From: Flavobacteriales bacterium
GTDB taxonomy: Bacteria > Bacteroidota > Bacteroidia > Flavobacteriales > UBA7430
Direction: 5' to 3'
Assembly: GCA_024959975.1 (NCBI GenBank)
Contig: JANXFM010000027.1
Coordinates: forward strand, 1 to 17,730
Length of the DNA: 17,730 nucleotides
Below the pieces are notes generated by a model. That model was not told the origin of the DNA and searched no databases. It was given only the letters and a program-made list of their open reading frames with translations. The first letter of the stretch is position 1; the number at the start of each line of letters is the position of its first letter. Below are positions 6,889 through 13,658 of the stretch, piece by piece. The position numbers and the translations under genes are program-made.

Positions 6889-9345
6889 CTATAATTTAAT
6901 CAATAGTCTTAACATCAAATTTCGTCCAGCTTGAGGGTAGTAAAAATTCTCCACTGTTCTTTCTCCTCCATAAATATATCCCCAAGTATAACCATTATTT
7001 TCATACAACTCATTGAATATATTGTTCACCGATAAACCAAATGTCATTTCCTCAAACAACAAATCTTCAAGGGTGTATTCCATTTGCAGATTAAAGGTCG
7101 TGTATGCATTTAACTTTCTAGTTTCTGTAGAGGTATTGTCTAAGAATTGATCTCCCACATGCTTTCCTGAAAAGTTGATCATTAAATCTTCCAGTGGCTC
7201 ATATTGGAAGCCGGCAGTTGCAACAATATTTGGAGAAAAAGCCAAGTCGGTATTGGTATGGGCAATGGTATCCTGTCCGCCAACATCATAGTTGTCGACA
7301 AACTCGTTGAACTCTTTGATTTTATTATTGCTTAGGGTTGTATTTCCTGTAAGGCTAAGTTTTTTTGACAAACGGTACCCTGCTTCTAATTCAACACCTG
7401 AACGATAACTAATATCTACATTGGTTCTGGTATAATCTCCAACATCATTAATTTGTCCTGTGAGAACCAATTGATCTGTATAATGCATATAATACATATT
7501 TGCATTCACCATCAAATTTTGTCCTTTATAACGATATCCAGCTTCTAGGTTAACGAGGTTTTCTATTTTGGGTTGATTCTCAGGAGTATTTTCTCTGAAA
7601 TCTTTCCGAACAGGTTCTCGATTGGCTACTGCCAAAGAAATATAGGAATTGTTACGTTCATCGAAATCGTACATCAGACCCACTTTAGGGTTGAAAAAAT
7701 CAAAGGTTCTAGTTTGATCTACTTCTTTAATAGATCCATTTACATCATCTATACCGAGAAAAGTGTAGTCTATGTGTCTATATTGTAGATCTCCGAATAA
7801 AGTTAAATCACCATGTTTATAGGTGCTTTTTAAATACGTATGTGCCTCAAATTTTTCAGCTTCGTTGTCGTAATATCGATCACGAATTTGGCTGTCTGAA
7901 GAATATTCTGCCCAAACAACTTCACCAAAATGACCACCAATATATTGATTGGCACCACCACCAAAAATTAAACTGAGTGGCTCTCTGTCATAAACAAGAG
8001 AAAAAACACCTCCATAAAAATGATTATCCAACCATCTCCTTCGAATTAAATCTGTGGTATCGATAGTGTCGCTTGATAATGTAATCGGTGCAAAACCATA
8101 ATCGTCAAAATCCTCACCAGCCTTAAATTGCTCAAAATAGCCTCTTCCTCTTGTATAGTGTGCAGCAGTACTTAATTTCAAATCATTATTAAATGAATGA
8201 TTGAAATGCAATTGATAATGGTCTTGTTGGTAGTTGTCTACTTCATTATCATAAGTGTAATAGTTGTATTTACGACCCGATGTCAACAGATTGTCTCTGT
8301 CGCTACCATAAATGTAATTGCGATCTGCATAGGCAATGATTTCTTCTTGGTTTCCATTGATCACAGATTCTGGAGTACCATACCAAGCCTGGGATGTTTT
8401 TTCTTTCCCACTAAATAATACAGCACGAAGAATTGAATTTTCTCCCAACCAAACTCCAGAAAGGTAGTATGATTTTAGATTACAAGCCGATCTATCAACA
8501 TAACCATCAGACTTAATCATAGACAAACGAGTGTCAATAATAAATTTATCATTCAGCAATCCTGTCCCTGCTTTAACAGTGTGTTTTAGGGTGTTAAAAG
8601 AACCAAATGAATTGTCTAAAGTACCATAAGCTTCTTTGTTTATAATATTCGTATTTATATTAATACTCGCACCAAATGCAGAAGCTCCATTTGATGAGGT
8701 TCCAACCCCACGTTGAACTTGAATATTATTTACTGAAGACGATAAATCTGGCATGTTTACCCAATATACACCATGCGATTCAGGATCATTGAGAGGAACC
8801 CCATTAATCGTCACATTTGTTCGTGTTGGATCCACACCACGGATTCTAATACCTGTATAGCCAACTCCTGCTCCTGCATCTGAGGTAACAACTGTAGAAG
8901 GAGTAGAATTTAGGATGTAGGGTAAATCTTGACCAAAATTATTGCGCTCAATTTCCTTTAATTTGATTTCCGAATAAGTGGTTGGAGTTTTTTCATTTGC
9001 ACGTATGGCAGAAACCGTAACTTCATCCATCAATTGAGAATACTTGCTTAAAACAATCGTTATTTCTTGATCGCCGTTTGCAAGTTGTACCGTTTTACTT
9101 AATGGTGAATATCCATAACTAGATAGATCTAACACATATTCTCCGGCTTCTAATTTACTAAATTCAAAAGCACCCTCTTTGTTGGTGTAGGTTTTAAAAA
9201 AAGTTTCTTGGATTTGTACTTGAACGCCAGAAATACGATTCCCATCGATTCCTTTTACCGTTCCCTTGATGTTGTTTTGAGCGAAAGCTAGTAAGGGCAT
9301 GAAAAGCATCAAGCCACAAACTTTTGAGAAAATTCTTGTTTTCAT
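6889..9345 (-). CDS. TonB-dependent outer-membrane receptor, TPP-riboswitch controlled (probable thiamine uptake)
   Basis: Outer-membrane active transporter, 818 residues. Signal peptide 1-22 (...LLAFA before QNN), a carboxypeptidase-regulatory-like beta-sandwich at about 25-102 (IKGTVKGIDGNRISGVQV), a TonB-box-like MDEVTVSAIR just after, the plug domain to about 230 (GIRIRGVDPTRTNVTINGVPLN; GASAFGASININT), and a 22-strand-type barrel ending YYPQAGRNLMLRLLIKL. The frame is open up to 9414, but I place the start at ATG 9345 because a standard signal peptide begins there and the upstream codons fall in the riboswitch 3' end. The TPP aptamer directly before the gene implies thiamine or a thiamine precursor as substrate, in line with predicted thiamine receptors (omr1) of Bacteroidota. 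The preceding genes (PnuC-like transporter, NadR-like kinase) support a full uptake route. Substrate is inferred. Confidence 0.9.
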   Translation of the reverse strand: MKTRIFSKVCGLMLFMPLLAFAQNNIKGTVKGIDGNRISGVQVQIQETFFKTYTNKEGAFEFSKLEAGEYVLDLSSYGYSPLSKTVQLANGDQEITIVLSKYSQLMDEVTVSAIRANEKTPTTYSEIKLKEIERNNFGQDLPYILNSTPSTVVTSDAGAGVGYTGIRIRGVDPTRTNVTINGVPLNDPESHGVYWVNMPDLSSSVNNIQVQRGVGTSSNGASAFGASININTNIINKEAYGTLDNSFGSFNTLKHTVKAGTGLLNDKFIIDTRLSMIKSDGYVDRSACNLKSYYLSGVWLGENSILRAVLFSGKEKTSQAWYGTPESVINGNQEEIIAYADRNYIYGSDRDNLLTSGRKYNYYTYDNEVDNYQQDHYQLHFNHSFNNDLKLSTAAHYTRGRGYFEQFKAGEDFDDYGFAPITLSSDTIDTTDLIRRRWLDNHFYGGVFSLVYDREPLSLIFGGGANQYIGGHFGEVVWAEYSSDSQIRDRYYDNEAEKFEAHTYLKSTYKHGDLTLFGDLQYRHIDYTFLGIDDVNGSIKEVDQTRTFDFFNPKVGLMYDFDERNNSYISLAVANREPVRKDFRENTPENQPKIENLVNLEAGYRYKGQNLMVNANMYYMHYTDQLVLTGQINDVGDYTRTNVDISYRSGVELEAGYRLSKKLSLTGNTTLSNNKIKEFNEFVDNYDVGGQDTIAHTNTDLAFSPNIVATAGFQYEPLEDLMINFSGKHVGDQFLDNTSTETRKLNAYTTFNLQMEYTLEDLLFEEMTFGLSVNNIFNELYENNGYTWGYIYGGERTVENFYYPQAGRNLMLRLLIKL

Positions 9346-9409
9346 ATTTTTAAAATATAATCCAAGAATAGGGGCTAATTCTATGGTGTTAGTTTTAGCA
9401 CTTTTTTTT

Positions 9410-9494
9410 ATCACTTCCCTTCGCAGGCATTATCCTGGGCAGGTTAAAATGGGTATAATCTCAGCCACTTAAAAGCAGCACCCCTAGAGATGAT
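9410..9494 (-). promoter_or_regulatory. TPP (THI-box) riboswitch
   Basis: Read on the minus strand, the canonical thiamine-pyrophosphate aptamer core is present in order: GGGGTGCT, a short P3 stem, GGCTGAGA, TACCC closing P2 with GGGT, AACCTG, GGATAATGCC, GCGAAGGGA. P1 forms from ATCA (9494-9491) and TGAT (9413-9410). In this family TPP binding turns expression off. The aptamer lies 11 bp after the stop of the NadR-like gene and 65 nt before the receptor ATG, so it directly governs only the receptor. No U-tract terminator follows, so control at translation, or by another RNA switch in the 65-nt leader, is more likely than simple termination. Confidence 0.95.
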
Positions 9495-9505
9495 GCAAAA
9501 CTACA

Positions 9506-10012
9506 TCAAAGATTTATAAGTTCCTCTATGGCTTGCAAACTTTTTTCAATTCTATTTAGTTGAGTACCACTCACCACAATAAAATTCTTATTATTCCTTA
9601 ACAAAGATGATTGATAAAGTTCAAAAAGATGCGGTCTAGAATGAGGGTTTTCTCGAAGCTTATCTTCTTCCCAAGGGATGTCTGGAGTACAGAGAATGTG
9701 TAAATCAAACAACTCTTTATTAACCAATTCTCGAATTATCTCTGATACGTTATTGTATTTATACTTCGACCATATTTCTAATACTGAAAAATCTGTATCA
9801 CAAATCGCAATTTCACCTTCAAATGAAAGTAAGCTTTTTAGCTGTCCTTGGGCAATAGTATCTAAATCTAATTGCTTGTATTTACCCTGGGTCTTCTCTA
9901 AATAAGCTCTAGCAAATTCAGGAATATAGGAAACATTATAGTGTTGGGAAAGCACACTACACAAAGTGGTTTTACCCGAAGACTCAGGACCTGTAATGGC
10001 GATTCTTAGCAT
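9506..10012 (-). CDS. NadR-like P-loop kinase (AAA_28 type), probable vitamin kinase
   Basis: Stand-alone relative of the C-terminal ribosylnicotinamide-kinase domain of NadR, 168 residues, without the adenylyltransferase or DNA-binding parts. Walker A GPESSGKTT is at 8-16; PEFARAYLE at 31-39 corresponds to the substrate-side segment of NadR kinases; the Walker B-like CDTDF is at 71-75; and PWEEDKLRENPHSR at 113-126 matches the lid segment PW..D.LR. In NadR this domain phosphorylates nicotinamide riboside. Here the gene overlaps the PnuC-like transporter gene by 7 nt and is followed 3 kb-wide by a TPP-controlled receptor, so its substrate may instead be thiamine, giving metabolic trapping after uptake. 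Sequence alone does not separate the two. It is cytoplasmic. Confidence 0.82.
   Translation of the reverse strand: MLRIAITGPESSGKTTLCSVLSQHYNVSYIPEFARAYLEKTQGKYKQLDLDTIAQGQLKSLLSFEGEIAICDTDFSVLEIWSKYKYNNVSEIIRELVNKELFDLHILCTPDIPWEEDKLRENPHSRPHLFELYQSSLLRNNKNFIVVSGTQLNRIEKSLQAIEELINL
9507..9539 (-). promoter_or_regulatory. Candidate promoter for the riboswitch-receptor unit
   Basis: On the minus strand TTTG (9539-9536), a 19-nt spacer, then TAAATCTTTG (9516-9507), a near match to TAnnTTTG with two extra bases. It sits at the 3' end of the NadR-like gene and would start RNA just before the aptamer. A second, exact -7 box TAGTTTTG lies at 9503-9496 but lacks a -33 box and would start inside P1. 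Either would make the receptor an independent transcript. Confidence 0.4.
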
Positions 10013-10608
10013 ACTTTTTGACGCTTATATTCTTTTTTCCATGCCATATAACCATACATCGCCAATAATGTAAAGATTCCGTATTGAACAGCAGTTAAAT
10101 GGTAATCACGTTGTGCATATAGATATATAGAAACTAAATCAATAAAAATCCAATACACCCAATTTCCAATAATTTTCCGAGTGACCATAAAAGTAGCAGA
10201 TAAGCTGAAGCAAGTTGTAAAAGCATCCACATAAGGATTGGCTTGATGGGTATATTTATCGAAAATAAAACCAATTACAAAGGCTACAAATGCACACACA
10301 AAAATATTCAGAGCATGGTTGTTGGTACTCCATTTTTTTATGGAGTGAACATCAGAATTAGAGTTATTCCAACTTAACCAGCCTATAATAGCCATGGCTA
10401 CATAAAAAAGTTGGAGAAATGATTCTATGTACAATTGACCAATATAGCATAGATATACAAAAAGTGTAGAGCCAATAAATGCGAATAACCAACAGAGAAT
10501 GATTCTTTTTGCGGCTAGAATTACATAAATAATACTAGAAACAACTGCTAACCACTCAATCATTGATGTGGCTTTTATTCCTTCCCATATAAGTGTAAAA
10601 AATGACAT
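10006..10608 (-). CDS. pnuT: PnuC/PnuT-family inner-membrane vitamin transporter (probably thiamine, PnuT)
   Basis: Membrane facilitator of the PnuC family, 200 residues with about seven hydrophobic segments. Family landmarks: IEWLAVVSSIIYVILAAK at 17-34, QLFYVAMAIIGWLSWNN at 66-82 (substrate-site W..WN region), DAFTTCFSLSATFM at 128-141, KIIGNWVYWIFIDLVSIYLY at 145-164, and YGIFTLLAMYGYMAWKK at 176-192. PnuC-type carriers move nicotinamide riboside; the PnuT branch moves thiamine and relies on an intracellular kinase for trapping. The kinase gene overlaps its 3' end and a TPP-controlled receptor follows, so PnuT is preferred; the gene name is context-based. The frame can be opened at a TTG (10641), but ATG 10608 gives a normal family N-terminus and leaves a 29-bp gap after the NlpC/P60 gene. 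Confidence 0.85.
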   Translation of the reverse strand: MSFFTLIWEGIKATSMIEWLAVVSSIIYVILAAKRIILCWLFAFIGSTLFVYLCYIGQLYIESFLQLFYVAMAIIGWLSWNNSNSDVHSIKKWSTNNHALNIFVCAFVAFVIGFIFDKYTHQANPYVDAFTTCFSLSATFMVTRKIIGNWVYWIFIDLVSIYLYAQRDYHLTAVQYGIFTLLAMYGYMAWKKEYKRQKVC

Positions 10609-10637
10609 TTTATTTAGTATTAACGCTGAGAGAAAAG

Positions 10638-11411
10638 TCAATAAATTTGCTTAATAATTCTCAATTTGTGTGTATGTTTTCCCTGTTCTTTGTTAAATAT
10701 ACCTTGTTGGTCAATCCGATCGATACGTACTTTTCCAGAAGCGTGAAGTATATGATTGTTTTCAAGGATGATCCCAACGTGAATTATATTTCCTTCAGCA
10801 TCATCAAAAAAAGCTAAATCGCCAGGCTCAGCTTCTTCTATAAAACTTAAAGTTGTTCCTAATTTTACTTGCTGAGAAGCATCTCGAGAAATCAGTCTAC
10901 CATTTAATCGGTATGCCATTTGCGTGAAACCCGAACAGTCTACTCCCATAGGTGTACGCCCACCCCAAAGATAAGGAGCGTGTAAATACATGTAAGCTGT
11001 ATTTACAATGTCAGCTTTACTGTTTTTTTCACAAGGCTTATGTGCCCCTTCAAAATGAAACCGTATGCCATTGATTAGGCAATGTTCACCATCATAAAAA
11101 GGCAATGTACTACCCAGACCAATAGGAATCATGTCACCTTTATCAGTAGTTAAAGCGTCAATTAAATTGTAGTTGTAATGCTGAGTTTCTTCAGATAAAC
11201 TGAGATACTGTGCCTTATCAATTTCAGAATATTGCTTGCGACAGATCCAGCCTTCGTAATCATCATGAGCTAAACGAACCTTAAGCCATTTGGCTCTTTT
11301 CTCAATAAGCTTGTAGTGCTCACCAAAGAGAACTTGATTAACCATTTCGGCTCTGTCATTCGCTTCAGCTCGCATGGGGATGATGCTGATATGTGCAATT
11401 CCGTATTTCAT
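10638..11411 (-). CDS. NlpC/P60 cysteine peptidase (C40) with N-terminal SH3-like domain
   Basis: Peptidoglycan-peptide hydrolase, 257 residues, similar in layout to gamma-D-glutamyl-diamino-acid endopeptidases such as YkfC. An SH3-like region covers about 1-65 (AHISIIPMRAEANDRAEMVNQVLFG then GWICRKQY), a second SH3-like part about 70-125, and the papain-like domain about 130-257 with catalytic Cys159 in VDCSGF, His211 in IIHVGI, and the third polar residue His223 in ILHASG. No signal peptide is seen, so it may act on imported muropeptides in the cytoplasm (cell-wall recycling). It is the first gene of the minus-strand run that continues into the PnuT-like transporter and the kinase; a functional tie to vitamin uptake is not obvious. 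Confidence 0.88.
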   Translation of the reverse strand: MKYGIAHISIIPMRAEANDRAEMVNQVLFGEHYKLIEKRAKWLKVRLAHDDYEGWICRKQYSEIDKAQYLSLSEETQHYNYNLIDALTTDKGDMIPIGLGSTLPFYDGEHCLINGIRFHFEGAHKPCEKNSKADIVNTAYMYLHAPYLWGGRTPMGVDCSGFTQMAYRLNGRLISRDASQQVKLGTTLSFIEEAEPGDLAFFDDAEGNIIHVGIILENNHILHASGKVRIDRIDQQGIFNKEQGKHTHKLRIIKQIY

Positions 11412-11419
11412 TTATGGCA

Positions 11420-11452
11420 CTAAGATAATTTGTTTTAATGAGGCTAATCGAA
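11420..11452 (-). promoter_or_regulatory. Candidate promoter of the NlpC/P60-pnuT-kinase unit
   Basis: On the minus strand TTCG (11452-11449), a 21-nt spacer, then TATCTTAG (11427-11420): one mismatch in each box relative to TTTG / N19-21 / TAnnTTTG. It would give a very short leader before ATG 11411. Confidence 0.35.
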
Positions 11453-11551
11453 TCTTTTTAGAAAGTAATCAACAGTCAGTGTTCACTCATACTCATCAAA
11501 AAATAATCAGACAAGTCTACCCGGTTTCATTCTGAACCCTATCTTTAAACA

Positions 11552-12067
11552 ATGAAAGATCTGAAGGAAGAATTCAAAATTGCAAACAAAGCCCAAAACG
11601 ATCGTTTGGTGGCTAAAATCCTGACTGATAAAGATTTCTTTTACAAAACTTTCGAAATTGCCCTAAGTCTAGACTACCCCGTTGCCTGGCGAGCCTCATG
11701 GTGTTTACACAAAGGCTTACCTAAATACAAAAAAGAGATTACAGCCAATGTAGATTGTATTTTAAAAGCTATCCCGACTTTTACACATCATGGGCAAATA
11801 GGTAGTTTTATTCGTATTTTAAAAAGCATAGACTTTGATCCTAAAAACACAGGTGAAGTAATAGATTGCTGCTTAAAGCTTATGAAAGAAGAAAAAATTC
11901 CTGACTATGTGAAATTTTATAGCATGGAGTTTTTAGTAAAAGTTGCCCATAAGGTTCCGGAACTTAAAAATGAGTTTACTTGTTTAATAGAAGATGTAAT
12001 TCCTAATGGTAAAACTTACATGATTACCGTAAAAGCAAGAAAGCTGTTGAAAGAACTGAGAACATAA
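11552..12067 (+). CDS. Hypothetical all-helical (HEAT-like) protein
   Basis: 171 residues, not assigned to a named family. The sequence is built of amphipathic helices: a first helical pair about 1-45, DYPVAWRASWCLHKGLPKY at 41-59, then regularly spaced helices to the C-terminus (ARKLLKELR). The Trp-Arg-Ala-Ser-Trp segment followed by repeated helix pairs resembles HEAT-type repeat proteins of Bacteroidota, sometimes misnamed adenylosuccinate lyase in annotations; no lyase signature is present. No signal peptide or membrane segment, so cytoplasmic. It is a single gene, divergent from the NlpC/P60 gene, with a TATCTTTA box 12 bp before its ATG. A protein-protein interaction role is a guess from the fold. 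Confidence 0.75.
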   Translation: MKDLKEEFKIANKAQNDRLVAKILTDKDFFYKTFEIALSLDYPVAWRASWCLHKGLPKYKKEITANVDCILKAIPTFTHHGQIGSFIRILKSIDFDPKNTGEVIDCCLKLMKEEKIPDYVKFYSMEFLVKVAHKVPELKNEFTCLIEDVIPNGKTYMITVKARKLLKELRT

Positions 12068-12284
12068 TTATTGGTTGGTTATTTTAGTTACTTGTCGTCA
12101 GCCTAAATCTGTCGCACTTCAATAAGCTTAGTGAGACATGCTTTTTTAAGAACAAAGACTGCAAAATCGCAAGACTGCAAGGCTCATACCAATTGCCATA
12201 CTTAAGCATTTGCAAATCCAAATAAATGCTATAAATTTGCAGCCCCTTAACTCGCTTAAATGGGAAAGCGACAGGAAATAAAAT
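12068..12284 (+). promoter_or_regulatory. 217-bp region upstream of lysA with a strong promoter match at 12209-12239
   Basis: TTTG at 12209-12212, exactly 19 nt of spacer, then TAAATTTG at 12232-12239: an exact match to the Bacteroidota promoter consensus TTTG / N19-21 / TAnnTTTG. Transcription would start near 12245, leaving a leader of about 40 nt. Upstream, a 10-bp direct repeat AAGACTGCAA occurs at 12155-12164 and 12171-12180, a possible operator or chance. No lysine riboswitch is visible. Confidence 0.75.
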
Positions 12285-13520
12285 ATGAAAAACAACCTAA
12301 CTCGTATAGCTCAAGAATATGGCACTCCATTGTATGTCTACGATGGTGATGTGATTGTTCAGAAATATCAAGACTTTAAAAATGCTTTTAACGTAAAGAA
12401 TCTCAAGATTCACTTTGCAGCTAAAGCATTAACCAACCTTTCCATCCTTAAGCTTTTTAAAGAAATGGGTGCAGGTTTGGATTGTGTTTCCATCGAAGAA
12501 ATAAAACTGGGTTTAAAAGCAGGTTTTGATCCTGAGGATATCATATTCACACCTAATGGTGTATCAATTGAGGAATACAAAGAGGCCATCAATATTGGGT
12601 GTAAAATAACGATAGATAATATCTCAGTTTTAGAGAAAATCGGTCTTAACTTCCCTGAATCACCAATATTCATAAGAGTTAACCCCCATTTAATGGCCGG
12701 AGGTCATAATAATATTAGTGTGGGGCATATTGACTCTAAATTCGGAATATCCATCCATCAAATACCCATTGTATTACGATTAACAAAAAAATACAATATT
12801 AAGGTTGAAGGGATTCATGTTCATACAGGGTCTGATATCGTTGAGGCGGATATTTTTGAAAGAGTAGCTAATCTGATCTTTACCATTGCAGATCAATTTG
12901 AGGATATTACATCCATAGATTTCGGAAGTGGATTTAAAATAAAGTACAAAGAAAATGATCTGTGTACCGAAATCGAAAAAATTGGTTCTCGCTTCAGTGA
13001 ACTGTTCAATAACTATTGTGAAAAAAGAAAAAAAGATCTTACACTCAGATTCGAACCGGGAAAATTTCTAGTAAGTGAATCAGGATCATTTTTAACAGAC
13101 GTAAATGTGATCAAACAAACTACAGCCTGTACTTTTGTAGCGGTTAATAGTGGATTTAATCATTTGATTCGTCCTATGTTTTACAATTCCTATCACAAGA
13201 TCAGAAACATTTCAAATCCTAATGGTGAAAAGAAAATGTACTCTGTTGTGGGCTACATTTGTGAATCAGATACTTTTGCCGATGATAGGATTCTGAATGA
13301 AGTTCGTGAAAAAGATATTCTGTTATTTGAAAATGCCGGAGCTTACTGCTTCTCAATGGCATCAAATTATAATTCAAGATTAAAACCTGCAGAAGTTCTC
13401 ATCTTAAAAGGAAAAGATTATCTGATAAGAGAAAGAGAAACTATGGAAGACTTACTTAGCAATCAAAAAGTTCTAGACATTAAAAACATCTACAATCAAG
13501 TGGATAAAACGAAATCATAA
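12285..13520 (+). CDS. lysA: Diaminopimelate decarboxylase
   Basis: PLP enzyme that removes CO2 from meso-diaminopimelate to give L-lysine, the last step of the DAP pathway; 411 residues, normal length. Alanine-racemase-type barrel at about 15-265: PLP-binding Lys47 in HFAAKALTN, HVHTGS at 178-183, FGSGF at 213-217 for the phosphate, FEPGKFLV at 256-263. The C-terminal beta domain carries the catalytic Cys326 in CESDTFADD and the Tyr362 region (ASNYNSRLKPAEVL). CESD and NYN.R.KP.EVL together point to LysA rather than ornithine or carboxynorspermidine decarboxylases. It is a single gene with its own promoter and terminator. The first ATG gives a normal N-terminus; no Shine-Dalgarno is seen, as is usual in this phylum. 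Confidence 0.93.
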   Translation: MKNNLTRIAQEYGTPLYVYDGDVIVQKYQDFKNAFNVKNLKIHFAAKALTNLSILKLFKEMGAGLDCVSIEEIKLGLKAGFDPEDIIFTPNGVSIEEYKEAINIGCKITIDNISVLEKIGLNFPESPIFIRVNPHLMAGGHNNISVGHIDSKFGISIHQIPIVLRLTKKYNIKVEGIHVHTGSDIVEADIFERVANLIFTIADQFEDITSIDFGSGFKIKYKENDLCTEIEKIGSRFSELFNNYCEKRKKDLTLRFEPGKFLVSESGSFLTDVNVIKQTTACTFVAVNSGFNHLIRPMFYNSYHKIRNISNPNGEKKMYSVVGYICESDTFADDRILNEVREKDILLFENAGAYCFSMASNYNSRLKPAEVLILKGKDYLIRERETMEDLLSNQKVLDIKNIYNQVDKTKS

Positions 13521-13531
13521 TCGGAAACTTC

Positions 13532-13566
13532 ATAAAAAAAAGCACTCGAAAGAGTGCTTTTTTTTT
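13532..13566 (+). terminator. Intrinsic terminator after lysA (left arm of a 35-bp inverted repeat)
   Basis: Stem AGCACTC (13541-13547), loop GAAA, stem GAGTGCT (13552-13558), preceded by eight A and followed by T9. It lies 12 bp after the lysA stop and works in either orientation. The whole 35 bp recurs as its reverse complement at 14550-14584. Confidence 0.9.
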
Positions 13567-13658
13567 ATAAATTATACTCAAATATTTTTAATTACATTTG
13601 TCATATAAAAATAACTCTATACTTATTTACCTAATATTGATTTAAATTTTATAACTAA

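Noticed and set aside
9346..9414. Longer N-terminus of the TonB receptor beginning at 9414
   Set aside because: The codons fall on the aptamer end and leader, and the classic signal peptide begins at 9345.
9506..10012. Naming the kinase nadR
   Set aside because: It lacks the NMN adenylyltransferase and DNA-binding domains, and its genomic context points to thiamine rather than NAD.
10609..10641. TTG start for the PnuC-like protein overlapping the NlpC/P60 stop
   Set aside because: The extra 11 residues do not belong to the family N-terminus, and an ATG follows at 10608.
12068..12284. Lysine riboswitch (L box) before lysA
   Set aside because: The 217-bp gap lacks the conserved L-box core and is mostly AT-rich; an ordinary promoter with a leader of about 40 nt explains it.
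12410..12673. 87-codon minus-strand frame within lysA
   Set aside because: It lies fully antisense to a well-conserved decarboxylase and has no recognisable features.
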